Assembly: GCA_958295835.1 (NCBI GenBank)
Contig: OY282378.1
Span: 5,171,694-5,235,693, forward strand
Direction of reading: 5' to 3'
DNA: 64,000 nucleotides
Origin: an uncultured Gammaproteobacteria bacterium
GTDB lineage: Bacteria; Pseudomonadota; Gammaproteobacteria; HK1
Of the stretch, positions 34,536 to 42,744 are shown piece after piece. The notes below the pieces were generated by a model, which worked only from the letters and a program-made list of their open reading frames with translations, was not told the DNA's origin and did no database searches. Within the stretch, counting starts at the first letter, position 1. Each line of letters opens with the position of its first letter. The position numbers and the translations under genes were made by a program.

Positions 34536-36967
34536 CCCCGCAACCTTTCGTTCCCCGGATCGTAGGGCGACTCGCCGATGACCGTCGCGCGGTGCATGGC
34601 GCCGAGGACGTCGATCTCCAGCGCCGTGCCGGGCGCGGCGAGGTCCGGCCGGACCATCGCCAGCGCGAGGGACTTCCCCACCCTGAACCCGTAGTTGCCG
34701 CCGGTGGCCCGTCCCACGAGCTCGCCGCCCGCGAACACCGGATTGTTGCCGAGAGGGTCCGCATCGGTCGCGTCGTGCACTTCGAGGGTGACGAGCTGGT
34801 TGGAGAACCCGCGCTCCATCCACCGGTGCAGGGCGTCGCGGCCGATGAAGTCCCCCTTGTTCAGGTGCACGAACCGGCCCATGCCGGATTCCAGGGCCGC
34901 GTACTCGATGGACAGCTCCGTCCCCACCATCCGGTAGGACTTCTCGATCCGCATCGAATCCATGGCCCGGATCCCGAACGGCGCGAGCCCCAGGTCGCGA
35001 CCTGCCTCCATGAGCGCGTCGAACACGTGGTTCTGGTATTCGACGGGATGGTGCAGCTCCCATCCCAGCTCGCCCACGTAATTCACCCGCAGCGCGAGAC
35101 AGGGGGCGAGGCCCACGTCGATCCACCGGCCGCTCAGCCACGGGAACGCCGTGTTGGACAGATCCGCGTCCGTCACCCGCGCGAGCAGCGTCCGCGCCTT
35201 CGGGCCGGCGACGACCAGCACCCCGCGCTGGTTGGTGAGGTCCTCGAAGCGGACCGACCCGTCGCGCGGCGCGTGGCGCCGGATCCAGTCGTGGTCGAGG
35301 CGCTGGAAGGCGCCGGCGGAGACGAGGTAGAAGCTCTCCTCCCCTTCGCGCCACAGCGTGAACTCCGAGAGCACCCCGCCGCGGGTGTTGAGGGCGTGCA
35401 CGAGGCGCACCGGACCGCTGCGGGCCGGCACGCGGTTCGCCACCAGCCGGTCGAGGAAGCCCTCGGCCCCCGGCCCCGACACCCGGCACTTCGCGAACGC
35501 GGTCATGTCCAGCAGGCCGACGTTCGCGGCGACGTTGCGGCATTCGCGGCCGACGTGCTCGAACCAGTGCGAGCGCCGGAACGACCAGTCGTCCACCGGC
35601 TTTACCCCTTCCGGGGCGAACCAGTTCGCGCGCTCCCAGCCGAACTTCTGGCCGAAGACCGCGCCCAGCGCCTTCAGCCGGTCGTGGCAGGGCGCGGTGC
35701 GCAGCGGGCGGGCGGCGGGGCGTTCCTCGTCCGGGTAGTGGATGGTGAACACGTTGGCGTAGGCTTCCTCGTTCTTCTTCACGAGGTAGGCCCGCGTCGC
35801 GTAATCCCCGAACCGCCGCGGGTCCACCCCCATCATGTCGATGGCCGGCTCGCCCTCCACGATCCACTCCGCGAGCTGGAAGCCCGCGCCCCCTGCCGCG
35901 GTGATGCCGAAGCTGTGGCCCTCGTTGAGCCAGAAGTTGTCGATGCCCCACGCGGGGCCGATGATGGGGCTGCCGTCCGGGGTATAGCAGATCGCCCCGT
36001 TGAAGACCTGCTTGACCCCCACCTCGCCGAACGCCGGCACCCGGTTGATGGCCGCCTCGATATGCGGCTCCAGGCGCTCCAGATCCTCCTGGAACAGCTC
36101 GTACTCGCAGTCCTCGGCGGGGCCGTCCACGTAGCAGGCCGGGGCGCCGACCTCGTAGGGACCGAGGATCAGCCCGCCCCGCTCCTCGCGCAGGTACCAC
36201 GAGCCGTCGGACTCGCGCAGCACTCCCATCTCGGGCAGCCCCGCTGCGTGGCGGGCCTGGATCGCCGGATGCGGCTCGGTCACGATGTACTGGTGCTGCA
36301 CCGGGATGACCGGGACCTCCAGGCCCACCATCGCCCCGGTGCGCCGGGCGAAGCTCCCGGTGGCGCTGACCACGTGCTCGCAGACGATATCGCCCTGGTC
36401 GGTGTGCACGCGCCATTCGCCCCCCGAAGTGCGGGTGATCGCGGTCACCGTGGTGTTGCGGTAGAGCGCCGCGCCGCGGCGGCGCGCGCCGGTGGCCAGC
36501 GCCTGGGTCAGATCCGCCGGCTGCACGTACCCGTCCCCCGGATGGCGGATCGCCCCGACCAGGCCGTCGATGTTGCACAGCGGCCAGATCTCCCCGACCT
36601 CGGCGGGGGTCAGGAACTCGACGTCCACCCCGATGGTGCGGGCCACGCCCGCGTACTGGTGGTACTCGTCCATCCGGTCGCGGTGCATCGCGAGCCGGAT
36701 GTTGCCCACCAGCCGCAGCCCCACGTCCTGCCCCGTCTCCGCCTCCAGCGTGCGGTACAGCTCGACGGAGGACTTGTGGATCTGGCCGACCGAGTAGCTC
36801 ATGTTGAACAGGGGCAGCAGCCCCGCGGCGTGCCAGGTCGAACCGGAGGTCAGCTCCCGGCGCTCCACCAGCACCACGTCGGACCATCCCTTCCTCGCGA
36901 GGTGGTAGAGGGTGCCGGCCCCGACGACGCCGCCGCCGATGACCACGACACGGGCATGGGTCTTCAT
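34532..36967 (-). CDS. Dimethylglycine/sarcosine dehydrogenase-like flavoprotein
   Basis: An 811-residue two-part enzyme with a strong AAGGAGAT before ATG 36967. Residues 1-430 form a DAO-type FAD domain: VVVIGGGVVGAGTLYHLARKG, then TSGSTWHAAGLL with the His (46) that holds flavin covalently in dimethylglycine dehydrogenase. Residues 430-811 are a GcvT-like folate-binding domain (FEHVGRECRNVAANVGLLDMTAFAK, VNYVGELGWELHHPVEYQNHVFDAL). Such proteins demethylate N-methyl amino acids and pass formaldehyde to tetrahydrofolate. The product would use glycine-betaine-type substrates. A 5' fragment of a second copy lies at 42191-42250. Confidence 0.9.
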   Translation of the reverse strand: MKTHARVVVIGGGVVGAGTLYHLARKGWSDVVLVERRELTSGSTWHAAGLLPLFNMSYSVGQIHKSSVELYRTLEAETGQDVGLRLVGNIRLAMHRDRMDEYHQYAGVARTIGVDVEFLTPAEVGEIWPLCNIDGLVGAIRHPGDGYVQPADLTQALATGARRRGAALYRNTTVTAITRTSGGEWRVHTDQGDIVCEHVVSATGSFARRTGAMVGLEVPVIPVQHQYIVTEPHPAIQARHAAGLPEMGVLRESDGSWYLREERGGLILGPYEVGAPACYVDGPAEDCEYELFQEDLERLEPHIEAAINRVPAFGEVGVKQVFNGAICYTPDGSPIIGPAWGIDNFWLNEGHSFGITAAGGAGFQLAEWIVEGEPAIDMMGVDPRRFGDYATRAYLVKKNEEAYANVFTIHYPDEERPAARPLRTAPCHDRLKALGAVFGQKFGWERANWFAPEGVKPVDDWSFRRSHWFEHVGRECRNVAANVGLLDMTAFAKCRVSGPGAEGFLDRLVANRVPARSGPVRLVHALNTRGGVLSEFTLWREGEESFYLVSAGAFQRLDHDWIRRHAPRDGSVRFEDLTNQRGVLVVAGPKARTLLARVTDADLSNTAFPWLSGRWIDVGLAPCLALRVNYVGELGWELHHPVEYQNHVFDALMEAGRDLGLAPFGIRAMDSMRIEKSYRMVGTELSIEYAALESGMGRFVHLNKGDFIGRDALHRWMERGFSNQLVTLEVHDATDADPLGNNPVFAGGELVGRATGGNYGFRVGKSLALAMVRPDLAAPGTALEIDVLGAMHRATVIGESPYDPGNERLRG

Positions 36968-37069
36968 GATGCGATCTCCTTGTCTCGATGACCATATCGT
37001 GTGGAACGAATTGTACATATACGCATGAACCCATATTCTGGAGTGGGTGACAGTATCGGAGGTCATGAA

Positions 37070-37306
37070 ATGAGCAACGTCCGGTGGTCCGTTGTCGTGT
37101 CCGAGGAAACGGATCGTGCCTTGCGTTCCTGGCTTGGCGCCACCGGCGTTCGGAAAGGTGGCCTGTCCCGCTTCGTCGGGGAAGCCGTGCAGGCACGGTT
37201 GTTCGAGTTGACGGTCGAGGATGCCAAGGAGCGGAATGGCGTTTACTCGCAAAGCGAGATTCTCGCTGCGATAGAGGAAGCCTTGGCCGCCGGCCAGTGC
37301 GAGTAG
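37070..37306 (+). CDS. Ribbon-helix-helix antitoxin of PIN module
   Basis: A 78-residue protein with GGAGG seven bases before ATG 37070. The N-terminus MSNVRWSVVVSEETDRALRSWL with RKGGLSRFVGEAVQARLF looks like a ribbon-helix-helix DNA-binding segment; the acidic/Ala tail (YSQSEILAAIEEALAAGQCE) would bind the toxin. It overlaps the PIN gene by ten bases. The DNA just before the start, CAGTATCGGAGGTCATGA, recurs at 42441. Confidence 0.82.
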   Translation: MSNVRWSVVVSEETDRALRSWLGATGVRKGGLSRFVGEAVQARLFELTVEDAKERNGVYSQSEILAAIEEALAAGQCE

Positions 37307-37710
37307 TGCTCGACACGGGTGTCCTGATCGCGGCGCTGATCACCCGGGGCACGCCACCGGATCGCATCTATCAGGCCTGGCGCTGGCGCCGTTTCGAATT
37401 GCTCACGTCCGACTGGCAGTTGGAGGAATTCCGCCGGGTGAGTCGATACCCGCGTCTACACCCGTACTTCAAGCCCGCCGACGCAGGTCGGATGGCGAAC
37501 GGCCTGCGTTCCCGGAGCACGGTGTTGAAGGATTTACCTCGCGTTGACGTATCGAGCGACCCTGACGACAACCCGGTGCTCGCCATGGCGTCAATCGGCG
37601 CGGCGCACTACCTTGTGACCGGGGACAAGCGAGATCTGCTGGCTCTTGAGCGCATGGGGAATACGCGCATCGTTTCCGCGCGGCAGTTCATCGACGAACT
37701 CGGCGACTGA
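37297..37710 (+). CDS. PIN-domain toxin (COG1569 type)
   Basis: A 137-residue predicted Mg2+-dependent RNase starting at GTG 37297 inside the antitoxin gene. Acidic active-site residues are in VVLDTGVLIAAL, WQLEEFRRVSRYPRL, VDVSSDPDDNPVLAMA and LVTGDKRDLLAL. This group is a putative PIN toxin paired with small RHH or Xre antitoxins. Length and all four acidic positions look intact, so the module may be active. Confidence 0.85.
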   Translation: MRVVLDTGVLIAALITRGTPPDRIYQAWRWRRFELLTSDWQLEEFRRVSRYPRLHPYFKPADAGRMANGLRSRSTVLKDLPRVDVSSDPDDNPVLAMASIGAAHYLVTGDKRDLLALERMGNTRIVSARQFIDELGD

Positions 37711-37725
37711 GCCCGACGGTCGCCA

Positions 37726-37858
37726 CATCGGATGCGCCTGGAAGACGATCTCGGGCGAATCAGGGGCCGAAAATGCGGGCTGACGACTCATGCGGTACTG
37801 ATCGGGATGCGGCGACTGTCCCTGGAGCCGGAGATCGATGCAGAATGAAATGGCCCTG
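37726..37858. repeat. R-M-associated repeat, copy 1
   Basis: Bases 37726-37838 match the reverse complement of 56827-56938 at roughly four of five positions (core GAAGACGATYTCGGGCGAATC). The next 23 bases, GATGCAGAATGAAATGGCCC and on, match 56949-56971 in direct orientation. Each copy lies upstream of a DNA methyltransferase gene in the same orientation relative to that gene. The spacer to the methyltransferase start also has the repeat TACTGACTACCATTCAATGGTAGTCAGTA-like palindrome at about 37900-37931. Confidence 0.75.
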
Positions 37859-37899
37859 CTGCACATGCGTGTCGGCCTTGCATCCGCCAGCCAGACATG

Positions 37900-37932
37900 C
37901 TACTGACTACCATTCAATGGTAGTCAGTACAC
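37900..37932. promoter_or_regulatory. Palindrome upstream of double methyltransferase
   Basis: TACTGACTACCATT / AATGGTAGTCAGTA form a 14-bp perfect inverted repeat ending seven bases before ATG 37939. A palindrome at this place is typical of an operator for a controller protein or for methyltransferase autoregulation in R-M loci; it could instead act as a hairpin masking the ribosome-binding site. No other good Shine-Dalgarno is seen. Confidence 0.6.
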
Positions 37933-37938
37933 AAATCG

Positions 37939-40725
37939 ATGCAGTGCTTCAAATCCGTCTATTTCGCCGACCACCCCGGCGGGAACGCCAAGCGGCGCAA
38001 TCTGAAACTGGCGTTCGGCCCCGGCGACGCCGATCTGTTCAGGGCGATCAGTCCCCTCGCGAGCGAGGACATCCGGCGCCTTCTGGGATGTGGCACCTTC
38101 AGTCACCTCAAGACTCGTGCGGAGGCTGATGGAACGAGCCTGAACGCATACAGTTTGAAACGCCTCCGAAAAGCCGTGACGCGACCGGATTCCACCCAAC
38201 TGGACCTCTTTCCCCAAAGGCGCCCGGAAGAATCGCCCTTCAACCCGATACAAGCAACGTATCGGGGAGGCATCGCCGAACCATTGCACGAATGGTACCC
38301 GTACCTGGAAGGCTACTCGCCTGACTTCGTCAAGAACGTCCTCGGCGCGTTCGCCCCGGCCGCGACGCGCGTGCTCGACCCGTTCGCCGGAACCGGGACG
38401 ACCCCGTTGACCGCGGCGTCAGCCGGTCGCAAGTGCTTCTACTGCGAGCTCAACCCCGTACTTCAGTTTCTGATCGAAGCCAAGACAAGGGTCCTCGCCA
38501 TGCCCGAACGGGGCCGGCTGCGACTGGCCGCCCGTGTTCAGAACCTGGCGGATCGCCTGGAATCGTCGCTCGCCGAACATGAACCCGATCGGCGCCTCAT
38601 CGTGGCTTATGGCGAATCCTTCGGTGACAGTGAGTTTTTCCCGCCTGCTGCACTGGATGCCTGCCTCAAGCTGCGAAGCTGGCTCGACACGATCGGTTGC
38701 GAGGACCCCGAGGCGGCGTCGGTCGCCACGGTCGCGGCCGTGGCGGCGCTCGTGCCGTGCTCGAACATGATCCGGCGCGGCGATCTTCGCTTCCGCAAGG
38801 GGGCCGAACGCGAAGGTATCGTCGGCGATCTGACCGGTGAGGCCCGCGACAGGCTTCGCGCGATTGCGCGAGACATCACAAACCTGCAATCCGTCGATCA
38901 CGCGCCGGTCCTGATCGCGGGCGATGCCAAGCGCCTCGGCCATATCCCCGGTCTGGAAGTGGACGCGACCGTCACGTCGCCCCCTTATCTGAACGGAACG
39001 AACTACTACCGAAACACCAAGATCGAACTCTGGTTTCTACGAGCGCTGTCGTCCGCCGGCGATCTGACAACCTTCCGGCACCATACCGTCACGGCCGGCA
39101 TCAACGACGTCACTGCCGGGAAGAGCGGGCCACCAGTCTCCCGGGCCGTCGAGCGGATAGTCCGATCGCTCGAGAAAAGCGCATACGATCGCCGCATTCC
39201 GCTGATGGTGTCGAGCTACTTCTCGGACATGCAGTTGATTTTCGATGGGCTGTTGCGCCACGCCAAGCCGTCGTCGCCGCTTCTCATGGACATCGGCGAT
39301 TCTTCCTACGCCGGGGTCCGGGTGGACACGCCGACGATTCTCGCGGATCTGCTGCGAGCGGATGGCTGGAAGGTTGACCGGGAGGTGACGTTGCGCCAGC
39401 GCCTCTCGCGCAACGGCCGGCCGTTGCGCCAAGTCCTCCTTGTCGCGACGGCGCCACCACGCACACGCCCGCCGCCTCGCGCCAAGGCGACGCGGCATCC
39501 GAGGTGGGATGCCTTCAAGCGCAATCTACCCCACCAGCAAGGTGTCTTCGCCAAGCGCAACTGGGGAAGCCCGCTACACTCGCTGTGCTCCTACCAAGGT
39601 AAACTGAAACCGTCGCTTGCGCACCACCTGATAAAGACTTTCACAAGTCCTGGCGACCGCCTCCTGGATCCCTTTGGCGGTGTGGGAACCATTGCATTCG
39701 AAGCGGCGCTGCACGGCGTCACGGCATGGAGCTTCGACATCAGTCCGGTGGCGGTGCCTGTCGCGGCGGCAAAGCTCAATCCGGCGACGGCCGGTGAATG
39801 CATGACCGTGCTCGATGAGCTCAGGCACTTCATCCGGACACGACGCCCGACGAATGCGGAACGGAACGACGCCGGTTCGATCCGGTTCAATGGACCGCTT
39901 CCGGACTATTACCATCCGAAGACACTGGACGAGATTCTGCTGGCACGCCGTTTCTTCAAGGAAAACCCGCCAACAGGTCACGGAGCGGCGCTGGTCTTCG
40001 CGTGCCTGCTGCACATACTTCACGGCAATCGGCCTTACGCACTGAGCCGCCGCTCGCATCCGATCACACCGTTCTCTCCCACCGGCGAGGCCGAATACAA
40101 GGAATTGGCGGTCAAGCTGGCGGAGAAGGTCCACCGGTCTCTGGCAGCGAAACGGCCGGATGCATTCACCGCGGGTTCATCCATGTTCCAGGACGCCACC
40201 GACCGCTGGCCGCAAGGCATCGACCAACTGGATGCGGTGATCACGTCGCCGCCGTTCTACGACAGCACTCGTTTTCACTTGGCGAACTGGATTCGCTTGT
40301 GGTTCGCGGGCTGGACAAGCGCGGACTTCAGGGAACGCCCGCTGGCGTTTGTGGATGAACGCCAGAAACGAAGCTTCAGCGTCTACGAGCCGATCGTTCG
40401 ACAGGCCCGCGAGCGGCTGAAACATGGTGGTGTCTGTGTCTTCCATCTCGGCAAGAGCCGGAAATGCGACATGGCCGGCGAGGTTGCCGGGGTCGCCCGG
40501 CCCTGGTTTCGCAACGTCGAAATCTTCGCGGAGAATGTCGCCCATTGCGAATCGCACGGCATCAGGGACAAGGGAACCGTCGTCGAGCACACGTACCTTC
40601 TGATGAGTTACGCGGCGTTCACTCGGCCGGTTCGTCCGGCTCCAGCAGGTAGCCGGGAACATGACTGGCTCCCTCGAAGATGTCGGCCTCCGTGTACTCC
40701 AGAATCATGCCGCGTACTCTCCTGA
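37939..40725 (+). CDS. Tandem two-domain DNA methyltransferase
   Basis: A 928-residue protein containing two amino-methyltransferase modules. Module 1 has the AdoMet motif DPFAGTGTT (about 148) and catalytic TSPPY (346-350). Module 2 has DPFGGVGT (577-584) and TSPPF (769-773). SPP[YF] marks N4-cytosine or N6-adenine methylation. In each module motif I precedes motif IV by about 190 residues, an alpha-like order. The N-terminal 100 residues (GCGTFSHLKTRAEADGTSLNAYSLKRLRKA) may be a DNA-binding part. Two modules could methylate the two strands of an asymmetric site. The last 35 residues overlap the convergent HNH relic and read as an extension. It is probably the modification half of an R-M system whose nuclease is decayed or replaced. 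Confidence 0.82.
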   Translation: MQCFKSVYFADHPGGNAKRRNLKLAFGPGDADLFRAISPLASEDIRRLLGCGTFSHLKTRAEADGTSLNAYSLKRLRKAVTRPDSTQLDLFPQRRPEESPFNPIQATYRGGIAEPLHEWYPYLEGYSPDFVKNVLGAFAPAATRVLDPFAGTGTTPLTAASAGRKCFYCELNPVLQFLIEAKTRVLAMPERGRLRLAARVQNLADRLESSLAEHEPDRRLIVAYGESFGDSEFFPPAALDACLKLRSWLDTIGCEDPEAASVATVAAVAALVPCSNMIRRGDLRFRKGAEREGIVGDLTGEARDRLRAIARDITNLQSVDHAPVLIAGDAKRLGHIPGLEVDATVTSPPYLNGTNYYRNTKIELWFLRALSSAGDLTTFRHHTVTAGINDVTAGKSGPPVSRAVERIVRSLEKSAYDRRIPLMVSSYFSDMQLIFDGLLRHAKPSSPLLMDIGDSSYAGVRVDTPTILADLLRADGWKVDREVTLRQRLSRNGRPLRQVLLVATAPPRTRPPPRAKATRHPRWDAFKRNLPHQQGVFAKRNWGSPLHSLCSYQGKLKPSLAHHLIKTFTSPGDRLLDPFGGVGTIAFEAALHGVTAWSFDISPVAVPVAAAKLNPATAGECMTVLDELRHFIRTRRPTNAERNDAGSIRFNGPLPDYYHPKTLDEILLARRFFKENPPTGHGAALVFACLLHILHGNRPYALSRRSHPITPFSPTGEAEYKELAVKLAEKVHRSLAAKRPDAFTAGSSMFQDATDRWPQGIDQLDAVITSPPFYDSTRFHLANWIRLWFAGWTSADFRERPLAFVDERQKRSFSVYEPIVRQARERLKHGGVCVFHLGKSRKCDMAGEVAGVARPWFRNVEIFAENVAHCESHGIRDKGTVVEHTYLLMSYAAFTRPVRPAPAGSREHDWLPRRCRPPCTPESCRVLS

Positions 40726-40969
40726 CCTCCTCGGGATATGGAATCCATTCATCGATGAAAGTGTCGGGATCGGCGAGTATCTCCTCAACGGCGGCCTCGT
40801 TGATACACGGTGGACCGGACAACAGAGCGTGGCGATAGCCTGTCAACCGCGCCAGGGTTCTCAGCTTCGGGCCGTCATAGAAAGCCGAAGGCCACGGATC
40901 ATGCTTCTCGTTGTTACAGATCGGGCAAAGCAGGGTTGCATTTGGAGAGGTTTTGAGTCTGGACGGCCG
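40619..40969 (-). pseudogene. C-terminal part of an HNH endonuclease
   Basis: Reading the frame directly after the amber stop of the upstream gene gives KTSPNATLLCPICNNEKHDPW, the second half of an HNH motif (Asn, then CxxCN). It is followed by DGPKLRTLARLTGYRHALL and an acidic tail to 40619. There is no start codon before the motif and the first His of HNH is missing, so the gene has lost its N-terminus. A TTG at 40846 could start only the last 75 residues. It lies tail-to-tail with the double methyltransferase and was probably its partner nuclease. Confidence 0.6.
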
Positions 40970-41500
40970 CTATCTCTTACGTTTCTTGAAAAGGATGTCT
41001 AGCACTTCAAATCTCTCTCGCGTATAGCGGAACGGAATTTTTATGCATTTGGTCCTTTTATCGTATAGCTTTCCATTCTTGTAGTCTCTCGATCCAAGCA
41101 AGAAATTCAAATCGACCATCCTCAACGTATCCATAAGAACGGAGCGCCCTTTTCTCTCATAGAACGCAAACACGACCGACGCATTGGTAACCTCGTCCTT
41201 CATCCTCTCGTGCCGCTTTATCTGGCTATATTCGATCATATAATAGTCTCCTATATCCTTTGAAGAATATTTCGTCTTGCACTTGACTTCAATTTCGGCG
41301 TTGTGGCAGTTTCTGCATATGAAATCGCCTCTCTTGACAGACCGGCCGGCAACATCCTCGTATATTCCTATCTTTTCTTTCTCCTGAGATATCCTCTCCA
41401 TAATCCACCGTGCTGCATCTGCCTGCTGCACGAATATTTCTTCTGCTCTGGTTCCGGCATAATAGTGGGGACGAAAGACAGCATCAAACAACCTCTTCAT
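40970..41500 (-). CDS. AT-rich PD-(D/E)XK-like nuclease
   Basis: A 176-residue protein with AGGAG seven bases before ATG 41500. The segment RSVKRGDFICRNCHNAEIEVKCKTKY contains Asp59, then Glu71-Val-Lys73, the D-x(11)-ExK spacing of PD-(D/E)XK nucleases, with two Cys between. Downstream are DYYMIEYSQIKRHERM and VVFAFYERKGRSVLMDTLR, consistent with the rest of such a fold. Base composition (far lower GC than neighbours) and Lys/Ile-rich usage show recent transfer. Its TAG stop is in frame with the HNH relic that follows. A restriction or defence nuclease is the best guess; I do not recognise the family. Confidence 0.55.
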   Translation of the reverse strand: MKRLFDAVFRPHYYAGTRAEEIFVQQADAARWIMERISQEKEKIGIYEDVAGRSVKRGDFICRNCHNAEIEVKCKTKYSSKDIGDYYMIEYSQIKRHERMKDEVTNASVVFAFYERKGRSVLMDTLRMVDLNFLLGSRDYKNGKLYDKRTKCIKIPFRYTRERFEVLDILFKKRKR

Positions 41501-42028
41501 AGCGCCACTCCTTTCGTTCAGTGCGATGCCTGCGCCTGACTTGTGCGCCTTCGACGGTCAGATTCATCCTGGATAGTGTGACCTTCAGTTCGGAAAGCCG
41601 CAGGACCAGCATGAGCGGCTCGCGATCCGAGAACGACCGGAAGCCGAATCGCGCATAGAACGCCTTGGCCTCTTCGTTGAGCGCCTGCATGACGATTGCC
41701 CGTGCGCCGATCACACCCGCCGCCACCAACACTCGCTTCGCCGCATCGACCAACAGATCGGACCCGATGCCTTGTGCTTGGTAATCCGCGTCCACCGCCA
41801 GTTGTCCGAGCAGGACTAACTCACCAGACCGAGTGTACTCCTGCCGACCCTCGAAGACAAACGCCGTCTCTCCACCAAACTCGCGGCGAGGCTGTAGAAC
41901 CCGACCACCCGGTCGCCGTCACGGGCGACATAGGTGCGCGCGCCACCCTTGGCCTCATTTAACCGCGCCTTAACCTTGCAGCCAAGCGTCGAGGCCGGGC
42001 ACGCCGGAGCGAAACCGCAAGATGCCAT
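41484..42028 (-). pseudogene. Frameshifted GNAT acetyltransferase (TA-type)
   Basis: Two frames make one GNAT domain. KVKARLNEAKGGARTYVARDGDRVVGFYSLAA (ending at 41816) is followed, after a frame change near 41815, by VLLGQLAVDADYQAQGIGSDLLVDAAKRVL (the Q/RxxGxG/A acetyl-CoA loop) and NEEAKAFYARFGFRSF. The family is the TacT-like toxin group that acetylates aminoacyl-tRNA, normally paired with a DUF1778 RHH antitoxin. No antitoxin gene is visible. The shift separates the two halves, so activity is unlikely. Confidence 0.75.
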
Positions 42029-42190
42029 GCCGTTCGCCCAGCGGTTCGGGCGCGGCTATCGTTCCCACAACGGCCGGCGCGAGAAACGTTCCTTCAAACG
42101 GGCGTCTGGCTCCATCGGGGCGTCGAGCGCGGCGGCGCCCGCATCGCAGGTCTCGTCATCGAGCGCAATGTCGGGACGTTCGTTCACTGT

Positions 42191-42250
42191 CTCGACCGCC
42201 GCCGATGACGACGACACGAGCATGGGTCTTCATGATGCGATCTCCTTGGC
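42191..42250 (-). pseudogene. 5' fragment of a second dimethylglycine dehydrogenase-like gene
   Basis: From ATG 42233 the minus strand reads MKTHARVVVIGGG, identical to the start of the gene at 34532-36967, and the leader AAGGAGATCGCATC is the same. Similarity stops after about 13 codons. It is a duplicated promoter-proximal piece, not a gene. Confidence 0.8.
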
Positions 42251-42440
42251 AGTGTCGGGGCGGGTGAACCGTCGCGTCCCGCGCACGCGGCTTCATTCGC
42301 GCGCTGCATACATCCCCTGCCCTTCGTTCAGTGCGGTGCTGCCGGTACGGTGCTGCGGTTCATTCGACCGGGGTCATTCAACTGTATGCTTGTCTCCGCC
42401 GCTGCGCCAGAATCGAGGCATGCGCAGACATCAACATCGG

Positions 42441-42711
42441 CAGTATCGGAGGTCATGAGTCGGATTACGTGCTGCGCGAGATCGAACGGTCACTGTCACG
42501 CCCCACCCGGGAAGAGGTGTTCGCGCGCATTGCCGAGCTGCCGCCGATCGAGCTCGATCCTTCTCCGCGTGGCGCGCCAACCTCACGGCATACGACGCCG
42601 CGTATGTGACACTGGCGGAGATCATGGGCGGCCCGCTTCTGACCACCGACAGCCGGCAGGCGAAAGCCCCGGGACTTCCGATCCCGATCGAGGTCTTCGC
42701 CACCGGGTAGC
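42441..42711 (+). pseudogene. Collapsed VapBC-type toxin-antitoxin relic
   Basis: After CAGTATCGGAGGTCATGA (also found before the antitoxin at 37070), one frame gives LREIERSLSRPTREEVFARIAELPPIEL, the C-terminal half of a VapB-like antitoxin. Another frame gives TAYDAAYVTLAEIMGGPLLTTDSRQ and ends at TAG 42709-42711, the C-terminal end of a VapC PIN toxin with its last Asp (TTD). The middle, including most of the toxin, is deleted. Confidence 0.65.
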
Positions 42712-42744
42712 CGCTCGTACCGGCCCGCGGCCTCGTCCGCCATA

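Noticed and set aside
34532..37367. A single 1011-codon protein combining the flavoprotein region and the HigA-like end
   Set aside because: That frame is not the flavoprotein frame except at its last 67 codons; the true gene is in the neighbouring frame with clear FAD and GcvT motifs.
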